Shown here one piece after another: positions 1 to 8,104 of a stretch of DNA of 64,000 bases (positions within the stretch are counted from its first letter, which is position 1; each line of letters begins with the position of its first letter). The notes under the pieces were generated by a model. It did no database searches. It was not told the origin of the DNA and saw nothing but the letters and a program-made list of their open reading frames with translations. This DNA comes from Roseiarcus sp963820095. GTDB taxonomy: Bacteria > Pseudomonadota > Alphaproteobacteria > Rhizobiales > Beijerinckiaceae. The position numbers and the translations under genes are program-made. The DNA lies in contig CAWFZA010000012.1 of assembly GCA_963820095.1 (NCBI GenBank), positions 62,001 through 126,000 of the forward strand, given 5' to 3'.

Positions 1-193
1 AGTTGATCATATAGGCGCCGTTATAATCTCCGGCGGCGATCTTGCGGATATATTCGGGAACTGGCGTATGCGCGGGGCAAGCCCACTGGCAGTCTACGAC
101 CTTGTGGAAATAAGTTGGATCCGAGATGTCAGTCGGTTGCAAGACTTCTTGTCCTTCCGCCCGATCCAGCAAGGCAAACGCGTCCGAACTCAT
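1..193 (-). CDS. FAD/NAD(P)-dependent oxidoreductase, GltD-like (N-terminus only)
   Basis: Only the first 64 codons are in the window; the gene continues past base 1. The reverse strand from ATG at 193 gives MSSDAFALLDRAEGQ, then a segment with VVDCQWACPAHTPVPEYI. Two cysteines four residues apart, followed by a proline and HTPVPEYI, are typical of the N-terminal iron-sulfur region of glutamate-synthase small-subunit-like (GltD / dihydropyrimidine-dehydrogenase domain II) flavoproteins. The family passes electrons between NAD(P)H and partner proteins through FAD and 4Fe-4S centres. The partner and substrate cannot be told from this fragment. About 830 bases without a gene separate it from the next gene. 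Confidence 0.7.
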   Translation of the reverse strand, partial: MSSDAFALLDRAEGQEVLQPTDISDPTYFHKVVDCQWACPAHTPVPEYIRKIAAGDYNGAYMIN

Positions 194-1027
194 GCTTGCG
201 CCAGCCTTCGGGCGGAAATTTTAAGATTTAGTTGGAGAGGCGACGAAAGACCGCGAAAGGGGGATTTCAAATGCATTTTGCATCAACTGAGCCCGCGCGG
301 ATCGCGCGGTGCGCTCAAATTGCCTCCCTCTTTCGTGGGGGGCGCTGAGAGCCATGAGCCGCCTCCACCTCCAGCCTATACCACCGAACGCCGGTAATCT
401 AGGCCCAGTTTCCTGATGAAACGCTCAGCGGGGCGACGGCCCCGCCTTTGCGTCCCTGCAGCGCCCTCTCGAACCGGCGCCGCGGCTCTTCGGTGTCGAA
501 CAGTTGGTCTGTTGGAACGCGCGCCATCGGCGGATGTTCCCAACTCAAGATCTCGCCAAATGCGAGGAGGGGCGGGCGGAGGCAGGGTCTCGAGACTACC
601 CGCGCGGAATCCCGGAAGCCGGGGCGGCTCAGCCCGGGATTTTCATGGGCAATTTGTTTACGAAAAACGGAAACCGTGCTATGGTTTTCCTAGTCGCCGG
701 ACCGAGCCACGGGTTGCCTGGCGACGGGCGGCTGGCCCGGGAGAAAGACAGGTCGAGGAGCGCTTTGGACATTTGGCGCACAACCCGGGAGGCGAGTGGA
801 GAGGGAATTAGAATTTTTTAATTTTTTTCGGTGTAACCCTTTGAAAAGGCCCAATTCGGCCAAATAAAAACAAGGAAAACCAAGGAAAACCAAAGGTTTT
901 TGCTTGGATTTATTTGGATTTGCTTGCGAGAGACTCGCGCGCTGGTTGAATTTCGGCGCCTCGCAGGCCGGCGCCGGTCGAGCGTCCAGTGGCGCGCAAT
1001 CCGGTCGCAGAAGGCGCCGTACTCGAG
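194..1027. other. Intergenic region without a convincing gene
   Basis: No open frame here resembles a protein; those present are short, arginine-rich and overlap on both strands. It holds the upstream region of the GltD-like gene, two GC-rich hairpins (GCGGGGC/GCCCCGC at 428–445 and CCGCGC/GCGCGG near 293–309), and at 781–902 one copy of a non-coding repeat that recurs in inverted orientation at 7083–7193. Confidence 0.6.
781..902 (+). repeat. Dispersed non-coding repeat, copy 1
   Basis: The segment shares most of its bases with the reverse complement of 7083–7193. Shared landmarks in order are the GGAGGCGAGT block, an A/T-rich stretch with runs of T, ACCCTTTGAAAAGGCCC, ATTCGGCCAAATAAAA, and units of CAAGGAAAAC ending in CCAAAGGTTTTT. 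Copy 1 carries one extra 10-base CAAGGAAAAC unit. There is no stop-free frame in common that looks like a real protein. The AAAACC...GGTTTT parts could fold back on themselves. Confidence 0.75.
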
Positions 1028-2623
1028 TCAAAACGGATGGTACTGAAACATCCAGGTCTCGGTCAGGGTCTCCCCGCCGGACTTCAGGAACGCGCGCAAT
1101 TCAACCGGATCCGTCCCGTCGACAATAAGGTCGAACTGAGCGCGCCAATGGCCCTCGACGCCGTCGGGAACGGCTTCGATGAGCTGATAGGGTCCAAAAC
1201 TGCCGCGCGAGGCCGACACGACGAGTTCCGGTTTGGCGCCAAACGGGAGGTCTCGCAGCGGTCCTCCCAAGAACTCGACCATGAACTTCCTCACGCCCTT
1301 CGGGCGCGGCAAGCCGGGCTGTCCTCCGCGTCCGAGACGGGTCGCCCATACTGGCGCGAGCTTGCTCGGAAAGGGTTCGTTGGCTAGCCAGTGCAGGCGG
1401 TAGTTGAGATTGAGCTCGGCGCCTGAGGGAATCGGGTCGGCTGGCACCCACATCGCGACCACGTTGTCGTGGATCTCGTCGTCGGTGGGGATTTCGCAGA
1501 GCTGGATCGACCCCTTGCCCCAACCTTCGCCGCCCGGACCCGGCAATGGCTCGACCCACAGGCTCGGACGCTTGTCGTAAAAGACGCCGTCCAAATAGTG
1601 ATCGAACGCACGGTCGCGCTGAAGGAGCCCAAAGCCGCGCGGATTGTTATCGACGAAGGCCGAAACCATGATGCGCGGCGGATTGTTGAGCGGCCGCCAG
1701 AGCCGCTCGCCGTTGCCCGACCACATCGCGAGGCCGTCGGAATCGTGGACCTCGGGGCGCCAGTCGATCGCGGTGTCCTTCTTGGTCTCGGAATACCAAT
1801 ACATCGAAGTGAGCGGGGCGATGCCGAAGCGCGAGACTTGTGCGCGGGTGAACATCGTCGTCTGTATGTCCATGACCACGCCCCTACTGCGGGTCATCAG
1901 GAACTTGAACGCGCCGACTACGGAAGGACCGTCCATCAACGCAAAGAGAGTGATCGTGTCTCCAACCCCAGGCTCGATATAGAAGTCGGTGAAGTCGGGA
2001 AACTCTTCCGGTCGATCCGCAACCGCAACATCTATCGCGACGCCACGTGAGGACAGGCCGTACTGCGCGAGCTCGCCGATCGAACGGAAATAGGCGGCGC
2101 CAAGGAAGGCGACCCAGTCGTTCTTGTGCCAGTCGAGGGCTCCGTCCCGCGCTTCTTGGATGCGCAAACCTGCAAAGCCCGCGCCCTTCGGCAGATCTCG
2201 CGCCGGGGAATCAGCCGGCATGTCGAAATAGGACTGGTCGTAAACGATCTGGCGTGAGTTGCCGCCGTCGATGACATGCATCTTGACCGCCTTCTGGAAA
2301 AACAGGCCAAGATGAAAAAATGTCACCGGAAACAGGCCAGGCCCGTTGGCGAACAGCGCATAATCGGTGCGGTAGCGAATTTTCCCCCATTCCTCATAGT
2401 TGATCTTCTGCAGCACCTCTGGCGCGGGACGAGGCGGTGGGACGTAAGGCGAATGGGCGCGGGCGCGCGCCTGAGACTTGAAGAGCTCATACGAGAACGG
2501 GACCGGGGGATCGAACTGGAGCCCGTCCACCTGAGCGCCGAACGCTTCGGCGAGCGGATTCAGCGCCGCGGCGGACGCAGCCGCACCCTTAAGCAGCGTG
2601 CGGCGGTCAAGGCTTTCCGACAT
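1028..2623 (-). CDS. opgD: Periplasmic glucan biosynthesis protein OpgD/MdoD
   Basis: About 531 residues, normal for the MdoG/OpgG/OpgD family, which shapes the backbone of osmoregulated periplasmic glucans. The ATG at 2623 is preferred over an upstream in-frame ATG at 2692 because it gives a twin-arginine signal (SESLDRRTLLKGAAASAAA), the mark of OpgD rather than Sec-exported OpgG. Family landmarks include QIVYDQSYFDMPADS, FYIEPGVGDTITLFALMDG, an acidic/aromatic stretch with SMYWYSETKKD, and WVEPLPGPGGEGWGKG. It lies downstream of trmB on the same strand with a gap of about 65 bases. The glucosyltransferase partner OpgH is not in the window. Confidence 0.9.
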   Translation of the reverse strand: MSESLDRRTLLKGAAASAAALNPLAEAFGAQVDGLQFDPPVPFSYELFKSQARARAHSPYVPPPRPAPEVLQKINYEEWGKIRYRTDYALFANGPGLFPVTFFHLGLFFQKAVKMHVIDGGNSRQIVYDQSYFDMPADSPARDLPKGAGFAGLRIQEARDGALDWHKNDWVAFLGAAYFRSIGELAQYGLSSRGVAIDVAVADRPEEFPDFTDFYIEPGVGDTITLFALMDGPSVVGAFKFLMTRSRGVVMDIQTTMFTRAQVSRFGIAPLTSMYWYSETKKDTAIDWRPEVHDSDGLAMWSGNGERLWRPLNNPPRIMVSAFVDNNPRGFGLLQRDRAFDHYLDGVFYDKRPSLWVEPLPGPGGEGWGKGSIQLCEIPTDDEIHDNVVAMWVPADPIPSGAELNLNYRLHWLANEPFPSKLAPVWATRLGRGGQPGLPRPKGVRKFMVEFLGGPLRDLPFGAKPELVVSASRGSFGPYQLIEAVPDGVEGHWRAQFDLIVDGTDPVELRAFLKSGGETLTETWMFQYHPF

Positions 2624-2688
2624 CAAGAACCTCGTCAATCCGGCGGTCGGCTTACGTGATTCTCCTCGAGGGGAGAATGGCCCGTCTC

Positions 2689-3411
2689 TCACAGACGCAC
2701 GAAAGTAAGGTAAACCGAGCTCCGGCCCTCCGAGCGCGCTTTGGCCTCATAGCGTGTCGGGCGCCAGTCGGGCCAGGGCCGGCGCCAATCATCCGCTCGA
2801 CTGGCCGACCAGCGAAAGTGCGGGGAGGCGAGAAACCTGGACAGTGTCCAACCGGCATAGTCGTCGATGTCCGTTGCGAAACGCAACTGGGCTTCGCTAC
2901 GCATGACTCGCGCGAGCGCCGCAATCAGGCTCGGAGAAACGACGCGGCGCTTGTGATGGCGCCGTTTTGGCCACGGGTCCGGATACAGCATGAACACGCG
3001 CGAAAAGAAGGCGTCGGGAACCGCCTCGATCACCGCCTGAGCGTCGCCGAGCCGCAAGCGCACGTTGGAAACGCCCTCCCGCTTGAGTCCTGCAAGCGCG
3101 GCGACGACCCCGTTGAGGAAGGGCTCGCACCCGACAAGCCCAACGTCCGGATTGGCTTTCGCCTGCTCTACAAGATGCTCCCCGGCGCCAAACCCGATCT
3201 CGAGCCACATCTCCCGGGTAGGCGTGGGGAACGCGCGCCCCGACGCCAAGGCCTCTGGAGCAATTGAAAACAGCGGCAGCGCCTCGGCCAGCAACAGCTT
3301 CTGACCCGTTCGAAGCGCTTTGCCTCGGCTGCGCCCATAGAGGGCGCGGGTCAGTGGGCGTCCCTCGCGTCCGCCGACATCGGTCACGGGACATGAGGGA
3401 GGGACGGCCAA
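2689..3411 (-). CDS. trmB: tRNA (guanine-N7-)-methyltransferase
   Basis: Rossmann-fold, SAM-dependent enzyme that makes m7G46 in tRNA. The SAM-binding loop EIGFGAGEHL, the GCEPF strand end and the signature YPDPWPKRRHHKRR, with its catalytic Asp and RNA-contacting basic residues, are all present. The longest frame opens with TTG at 3411, directly after the metK stop (3412–3414); a GTG at 3387 is an equally good start, since conserved sequence only begins at ALYGRSRGKALR. It directly follows metK, which makes its methyl donor SAM; this metK–trmB pairing is common in Hyphomicrobiales. Confidence 0.9.
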   Translation of the reverse strand: MAVPPSCPVTDVGGREGRPLTRALYGRSRGKALRTGQKLLLAEALPLFSIAPEALASGRAFPTPTREMWLEIGFGAGEHLVEQAKANPDVGLVGCEPFLNGVVAALAGLKREGVSNVRLRLGDAQAVIEAVPDAFFSRVFMLYPDPWPKRRHHKRRVVSPSLIAALARVMRSEAQLRFATDIDDYAGWTLSRFLASPHFRWSASRADDWRRPWPDWRPTRYEAKARSEGRSSVYLTFVRL

Positions 3412-4599
3412 TCAGGCGATATTGCGCAGCGTGTCCGCGAGATCGGTCTTTTCCCAGGAAAAGCCGCCGTCAGCCTCCGGCGTGCGCCCGAAATGGCCGT
3501 AGGACGATGTCCGCGCGAAGATCGGACGGTTCAAGCTGAGATGTTCGCGAATGCCCCGCGGACTCAAGTTCATGACGTCCGTGAGCGCGGTCTCAAGCTT
3601 CGCCTCGTCGACGCGCCCCGTCTCATGCAGATTCGCATAAATGGAAAGCGGCCGCGCCACCCCGATGGCGTAGGAAAGCTGGATGGTGCAACGATCGGCC
3701 AAGCCAGCCGCGACCACATTCTTGGCGAGATAGCGCGCCGCATAAGCCGCCGAACGATCGACTTTGGTCGGATCCTTACCGGAAAACGCGCCGCCGCCGT
3801 GGGGCGCCGACCCACCGTAGGTGTCGACGATGATCTTGCGACCCGTTAGGCCGCAGTCGCCATCGGGACCACCTATGAAGAATTTTCCGGTGGGATTAAC
3901 GTGCCAAACCGTTTTCGGCGTGATCCAACCCTCGGGAAGCGCCGCCTTGACGTATGGGCGCACGAGGTCAGCGACATCCTCGGACGTTAGCGACTCGACC
4001 AAATGCTGGTGGGATACGACGATCTGGGTCGCCTCAACCGGTTTGCCATTTTGATAGCGGACGGTCACTTGACTTTTGGCGTCCGGGCCCAGGGTCTTTT
4101 CGGCGCCGGAATGACGAGCCTTTGAGATCCCTCTCAGAATCTCGTGGGAATAATACAGCGGCGCCGGCATGAATTCCGGCGTTTCGCGGCACGCGTAACC
4201 GAACATGATCCCTTGGTCGCCCGCCCCCTCGTCCTTATTTCCGCCCGCGTCTACGCCTTGCGCAATGTCCGCCGACTGGGCGTGCAACAACACCTCGACC
4301 TTGGCGTTGCGCCAATGAAAACCATCCTGCTCGTAGCCAATGTCCTTGATCGCGCTGCGGGCTGTCGCCTCGATCTCTTCATTGGAGATTTTCGGCCCGC
4401 GAACCTCTCCAGCAAGGGTTACTCGATTGGTCGTGGCTAGAGTCTCGCAGGCGACTCGAATCTGGTAGGGATCGATGCCGGCTTTGGAGCCTTCGCGAAA
4501 GAACAGATCAACAATTTCATCGGAAATGCGGTCGCAAACCTTGTCTGGATGCCCCTCGGACACGGACTCACTTGTGAACTCGTAATTTTGACGAGCCAT
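3412..4599 (-). CDS. metK: S-adenosylmethionine synthetase
   Basis: 395 residues, the usual family length, starting at MARQNYEFTSESVSEGHPDK; a longer in-frame opening to 4698 adds sequence unlike the family and runs toward the upstream gene. The enzyme joins ATP and methionine into SAM in the cytosol. Visible motifs: HPDKVCDRISDEIVD (ATP), GDQGIMFGYA (hexapeptide region), and the glycine-rich phosphate loop GGAFSGKDPTKVDRSAAY. The start is preceded by a purine-rich GGCAGGAG ribosome-binding site. I looked in the roughly 120-base leader for a SAM riboswitch and recognised none; it contains a self-complementary CCTGCGGCCGCAAGG. Confidence 0.96.
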   Translation of the reverse strand: MARQNYEFTSESVSEGHPDKVCDRISDEIVDLFFREGSKAGIDPYQIRVACETLATTNRVTLAGEVRGPKISNEEIEATARSAIKDIGYEQDGFHWRNAKVEVLLHAQSADIAQGVDAGGNKDEGAGDQGIMFGYACRETPEFMPAPLYYSHEILRGISKARHSGAEKTLGPDAKSQVTVRYQNGKPVEATQIVVSHQHLVESLTSEDVADLVRPYVKAALPEGWITPKTVWHVNPTGKFFIGGPDGDCGLTGRKIIVDTYGGSAPHGGGAFSGKDPTKVDRSAAYAARYLAKNVVAAGLADRCTIQLSYAIGVARPLSIYANLHETGRVDEAKLETALTDVMNLSPRGIREHLSLNRPIFARTSSYGHFGRTPEADGGFSWEKTDLADTLRNIA

Positions 4600-4722
4600 A
4601 TGAACGATCTCCTGCCGGCGTCTTTCGCCACAAACCTTGCGGCCGCAGGTCCTTGGCCGCACAGGGCTGCTTTTGACAGCGACCGTTCGGTCGGTCAAGC
4701 CATTTTGGCTGGTTCGTTCGCT

Positions 4723-5175
4723 TTATCGAACGGTCGGCTCGTCGACGGCCTCGTCTTGCGGCGACGCCAACGCAAGGACCAGATCAACGATGCGCCGTCG
4801 CACTTTGGGGTCGCGAACCCGCAGGAACGCGCGGTTGAGCTGAAGGCCTTCGGTCGAAGCGAGGAAATCGACGACGTAGGATTGCGACGATTCCTCCGCA
4901 AAGCCCGGCTCCGCCGAATCCGCCGGCGCGCCTTCGAAGAAATAGCCGGGCGAGACTTCCAGCACGCGCGCGGTGTGCTGAAGGCGACTGGCGCTGATGC
5001 GGTTGGAGCCTTTCTCGTATTTTTGGACCTGCTGGAACGTCACGCCGAGAAGCTCGCCCAGCCGGCTCTGGCTCATGCCGAGCATCGTGCGCCGCATTCG
5101 CAATCGCGCGCCGACATAGACGTCGACGATGTTGGACACCTTGGACATCATCTTGAACTCACGCCCCATAGCCAT
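4723..5175 (-). CDS. XRE/Cro-type transcriptional regulator, PhrR-like
   Basis: 150 residues with a helix-turn-helix at roughly residues 22–75 (MRRTMLGMSQSRLGELLGV, then TFQQVQKYEKGSNRISASRL), followed by an acidic linker and a short helical C-terminus. The gene lies between lnt and metK, the position of the low-pH-induced regulator phrR next to actA (lnt) in Sinorhizobium; assignment to that group rests on position and HTH similarity. Starts at 5175, 5169 or the MMSKV pair near 5151 are all possible; the last fits the family best. The target genes are not shown by the sequence. Confidence 0.8.
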   Translation of the reverse strand: MAMGREFKMMSKVSNIVDVYVGARLRMRRTMLGMSQSRLGELLGVTFQQVQKYEKGSNRISASRLQHTARVLEVSPGYFFEGAPADSAEPGFAEESSQSYVVDFLASTEGLQLNRAFLRVRDPKVRRRIVDLVLALASPQDEAVDEPTVR

Positions 5176-5254
5176 CGCAGCGCCTGCGTGAAGGAATCAC
5201 TGACCTAAGGGAAATGAGATAGCTGACACTCGGATAACGCGCAAGGGTGCATTT

Positions 5255-6970
5255 TTACAATCGGCGGTGTTCCTTTACACCTGCCTTTCCTTTGAGAGCC
5301 GCCGCCAGAAAGGCCAATCCGATCAGCATTGCGCCGACCGATCCCAGCCGGGACTGCAACGTGGGCGCGAGCGCCTTGGGCAGTTCGGCGTCCAGGACGC
5401 CTTCCGCGCCGAGCGGAGCGATCGCGATTTCACGCCCGAAGCCGTCAAGCACCGCCGAAATTCCGGTATTGGCGTCGCGAACCAGCGGGAGCCCGAGTTC
5501 GATCGCCCGCAACCGCGCCTGCGCGAAGTGTTGATACGGCCCCGGCGTCAGGCCGAACCAGGCGTCGTCGGTGACATTGAGGAGCCAGCCGGGCCGCACG
5601 GCGCCGGACAAGAGGTCGCCAATCTCGATCGGAAAGATCGCCTCGTAGCAGATGAGCGGCATGGCGTCCGGCAGTCCCGGAACATGAAGGACACGCCGGC
5701 CCGAGCCGGCCTCGAAGCCGCCCGGAATGTCGACCATCTGCGTGACATGCGCGCGCTCGAGCAGGCTCGCGAACGGCATGTATTCGCCGAACGGCACCAG
5801 ATGCTGCTTGTCGTAGCGCTGCCCCGAGAGCCCGTTCCGGCTCACAATCTCGATCGAGTTGAAGTAGCGCGGGGGTCCGTCTCCATCCTCGCGCCGCGCC
5901 GCGCCGGTGATCAGCGTCGCCCCGGATCCGAGAAAGTCGACGATCTCGGAAAGGGCCTGCGGGTCGTGCGCCAGAATGAACGGAAAGGCCAATTCCGGCC
6001 AGATCAGATGGGTCACGTCACGAACTCCCGATCGATCGGGCGAGGTCGCGCGCTCCGACAGGTCGAAATAGCGGCGCAGGATCGCTTGCTTGTTCTCCGG
6101 GCCGAACGTGGCGTCGTCCTGGGCGACATTGGGCTGGATGAGGCGCAGTTTCACGCCCGGCAAGGTCGCGCTCATCGGCGCCATGAGCCGGAACTCGCCA
6201 AAGGCGGCGAGGAGAGAAAGCGCAAGCGCCGCGACGATCGTCGGCGCCGGATCGAACCGGTTGTCGCCCACCCGCCACAAGGTCGCAGGCGCGGCGAAGA
6301 TCGCGATCGCGAGAAAGGTGAGCCCGTGCAAGCCGATGAGCGAAGCGGTCTGGGCAAGCGCGAGATTGACGCCAAGCGCCATGCCGAGGTCGTTCCAGGG
6401 GAAGCCGGTGAACAGGAGGCCGCGCGCCCATTCGGCGAGCCCCAGCCCGAAAGCGAGGGCGAAAATGCGCATGGGTCCCGGCGACCACAAAAGCCGCGCA
6501 AGCGCGAAGCCCGCGGCCGGAAAGACGGCGAGCACGGCCGGCAGCGCCACGACCGCGAGCGGCAGCGCCCAGGCGAATTTGTCGGCCTCGACCAGAAGCG
6601 CCGAGCCGATCCACCAGAGACCCGCGAGGAAATAGCCGAAGCCCATCCACCAGCCCGCGCCGAACGCCGCCCGGAGCGACCCGGTGAGAGGCCGGCCGGA
6701 CCCCTGGTCCTGCGCGCCGTCGATCAGCCAGACGGCGATCGTCAATGGAACGGCGATCAGCACGAATATCGAGAACGGCGGCAGCGCCAGCGCCCCCACC
6801 GCCCCCGAAACGAAGGCGATGGCGCGTCTGCGCCAGCCCCAGGACAGGATGACGCCCTCGATGAGCGAGGCCAGCCCATTGGCGCGGGGCAGCATCGTGG
6901 AATCGGCGACGCTCACGGAGTCCCCTTTCCTCATCGGTCGAATCGCCATTTCCGACCCTAGCCCGAACAA
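5255..6970 (-). CDS. lnt: Apolipoprotein N-acyltransferase
   Basis: Inner-membrane enzyme adding the third acyl chain to lipoproteins. The N-terminal half has about six hydrophobic helices; the C-terminal half is a nitrilase-fold domain on the periplasmic side. The catalytic triad is readable: Glu in LIWPELAFPF, Lys in DKQHLVPFGEYMPF and Cys in PLICYEAIFP. At 571 residues from the first ATG it is slightly long; starts at 6949, 6934 or 6895 would remove sequence outside the conserved membrane part. In rhizobia this gene is also called actA for acid tolerance, which fits the neighbouring PhrR-like regulator. Confidence 0.95.
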   Translation of the reverse strand: MFGLGSEMAIRPMRKGDSVSVADSTMLPRANGLASLIEGVILSWGWRRRAIAFVSGAVGALALPPFSIFVLIAVPLTIAVWLIDGAQDQGSGRPLTGSLRAAFGAGWWMGFGYFLAGLWWIGSALLVEADKFAWALPLAVVALPAVLAVFPAAGFALARLLWSPGPMRIFALAFGLGLAEWARGLLFTGFPWNDLGMALGVNLALAQTASLIGLHGLTFLAIAIFAAPATLWRVGDNRFDPAPTIVAALALSLLAAFGEFRLMAPMSATLPGVKLRLIQPNVAQDDATFGPENKQAILRRYFDLSERATSPDRSGVRDVTHLIWPELAFPFILAHDPQALSEIVDFLGSGATLITGAARREDGDGPPRYFNSIEIVSRNGLSGQRYDKQHLVPFGEYMPFASLLERAHVTQMVDIPGGFEAGSGRRVLHVPGLPDAMPLICYEAIFPIEIGDLLSGAVRPGWLLNVTDDAWFGLTPGPYQHFAQARLRAIELGLPLVRDANTGISAVLDGFGREIAIAPLGAEGVLDAELPKALAPTLQSRLGSVGAMLIGLAFLAAALKGKAGVKEHRRL

Positions 6971-7365
6971 GGTCAGTGTTCGAACTCGCGCGCGACTTTA
7001 ATGCGCGAGCCTTGAGCGTGGCCGGCCCCCGGATGCAACCTTGGGGCGAGCTGGGTGCAAGGCAAAAAAAGGAAAACCAAGTAAAAACCTTTGGTTTTCC
7101 TTGGTTTTATTTGGCCGAATTCGGGCCTTTTCAAAGGGTTGCGGCGAAAAAAATAAAAAAATCCAATGGTCTCTCGACTCGCCTCCTAGGTTGCGCTGTC
7201 CGAGCGTCTCGGACGAAATCCATGGGCTCGCCTCGCGTTGTCCTTCCCGGCGGACCTAAGGTCTGGAATTGAGGGCCGCCGGACGCCGGTGGTCGGCGTT
7301 ATTGCCGATCGGCGGCCTCGCAGCGGTCGGCAATGGCGCCAGGGATCGACGAGCCGGAGTTCGTA
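6971..7365. other. Intergenic region with second repeat copy
   Basis: No gene recognised. Holds an inverted repeat CTCGCGC/GCGCGAG at 6985–7009 just upstream of lnt, the second copy of the dispersed repeat, and the first of two copies of TCCATGGGCTCGCCTCGC (near 7218); the second copy (near 7376) forms the last codons of the HTH gene that follows. Confidence 0.6.
7083..7193 (-). repeat. Dispersed non-coding repeat, copy 2
   Basis: Reverse complement of the element at 781–902, with one CAAGGAAAAC unit instead of two. Together the copies bracket the block opgD–trmB–metK–xre–lnt in inverted orientation. Between copies the central part (ACCCTTTGAAAAGGCC) is nearly identical while the flanks diverge, which suggests a conserved structural core rather than a simple duplication. 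Confidence 0.75.
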
Positions 7366-7944
7366 TCACACGGTCATCCATGGGCTCGCCTCGCCTTCGC
7401 CCTCGGCCGGCTCGTCAGCCTGGGCCGCCGGCTCTCCGGCCGCCTGGCTTGGCTCAAGCTCGCTGGGATGGGCGGGAAAGGCGCCGTGCTTCATCAGATA
7501 TTCGCGCGCCGCGTTCCAGGTCGCGTCGACGCCGAGATTGTCGGCGATGCGGTTGATCTTCTGCATGAGCTTCCGGCGGTCCTCTTCGTCGTAGCCCTGA
7601 TGGGCGACGGCGACGGTCTGGTAGCGGTCGAGCCGGTCGAGCACCTTCAAATAGGGGGTGATGGCCCGGATGTCGCCGGCCGCGACCGCCTCGGTCGCGA
7701 GCTGCATCAGGGGCGCCAGGCGATCCAATTGCAGCTTGGCGTGATTGGCCCCGCTGTCGACCGCGCGTTTCTGCAACACCTCGGAGACGATCTGCCGGAT
7801 GCGCTCGCGCCCGACCCCCTCCTCGGCGGCGATCTCCTCGTAGCTCGCGCCCTCGCGCAGCCTGGCGAAGATGCGCTTGCGGCGCTCGATCTTGCCCAGC
7901 GCCGCGAACCGCCGCCGCCGAACGGGCGCCAATTCCTGAACCAT
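7366..7944 (-). CDS. Helix-turn-helix protein, sigma-70 region-4-like
   Basis: 192 residues from ATG at 7944, chosen because it has a strong AAGGAGG ribosome-binding site 7 bases upstream; the longer frame to 8091 has no such signal. Residues about 20–55 (RKRIFARLREGASYEEIAAE, then EGVGRERIRQIVSEVL) form an HTH like region 4 of sigma factors. The middle is helical and charged (LDRLDRYQTVAVAHQGYDEE), and the tail is Pro/Glu/Ala-rich. I do not recognise a named family. The last codons coincide with a copy of TCCATGGGCTCGCCTCGC that also lies in the adjacent intergenic region, so the C-terminus may have been reshaped by a repeat. Confidence 0.6.
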   Translation of the reverse strand: MVQELAPVRRRRFAALGKIERRKRIFARLREGASYEEIAAEEGVGRERIRQIVSEVLQKRAVDSGANHAKLQLDRLAPLMQLATEAVAAGDIRAITPYLKVLDRLDRYQTVAVAHQGYDEEDRRKLMQKINRIADNLGVDATWNAAREYLMKHGAFPAHPSELEPSQAAGEPAAQADEPAEGEGEASPWMTV

Positions 7945-8104
7945 GTCGAGCCTCCTTCCAGGGCGGCGCTGCGGCCACTTTAAGGGAAAAACGCCACAGA
8001 ATAGCATGCATTCCGAAATTAGCGAAGAGATTGATGCGAACTTTGCTTTCCGGGCCCCTTTTGCCGACGGGAAGCCTTCGCGTCGTATCATCGAGGCCGC
8101 CTTT

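Noticed and set aside
4600..4722. SAM riboswitch upstream of metK
   Set aside because: The leader was read for SAM-II, SAM/SAH and SAM-V-like cores; none was recognised. Only a short palindrome is present.
5267..6961. 564-codon open frame on the forward strand
   Set aside because: Antisense to lnt; Arg/Glu/Gly-rich translation without family features. GC-rich third positions keep antisense frames open.
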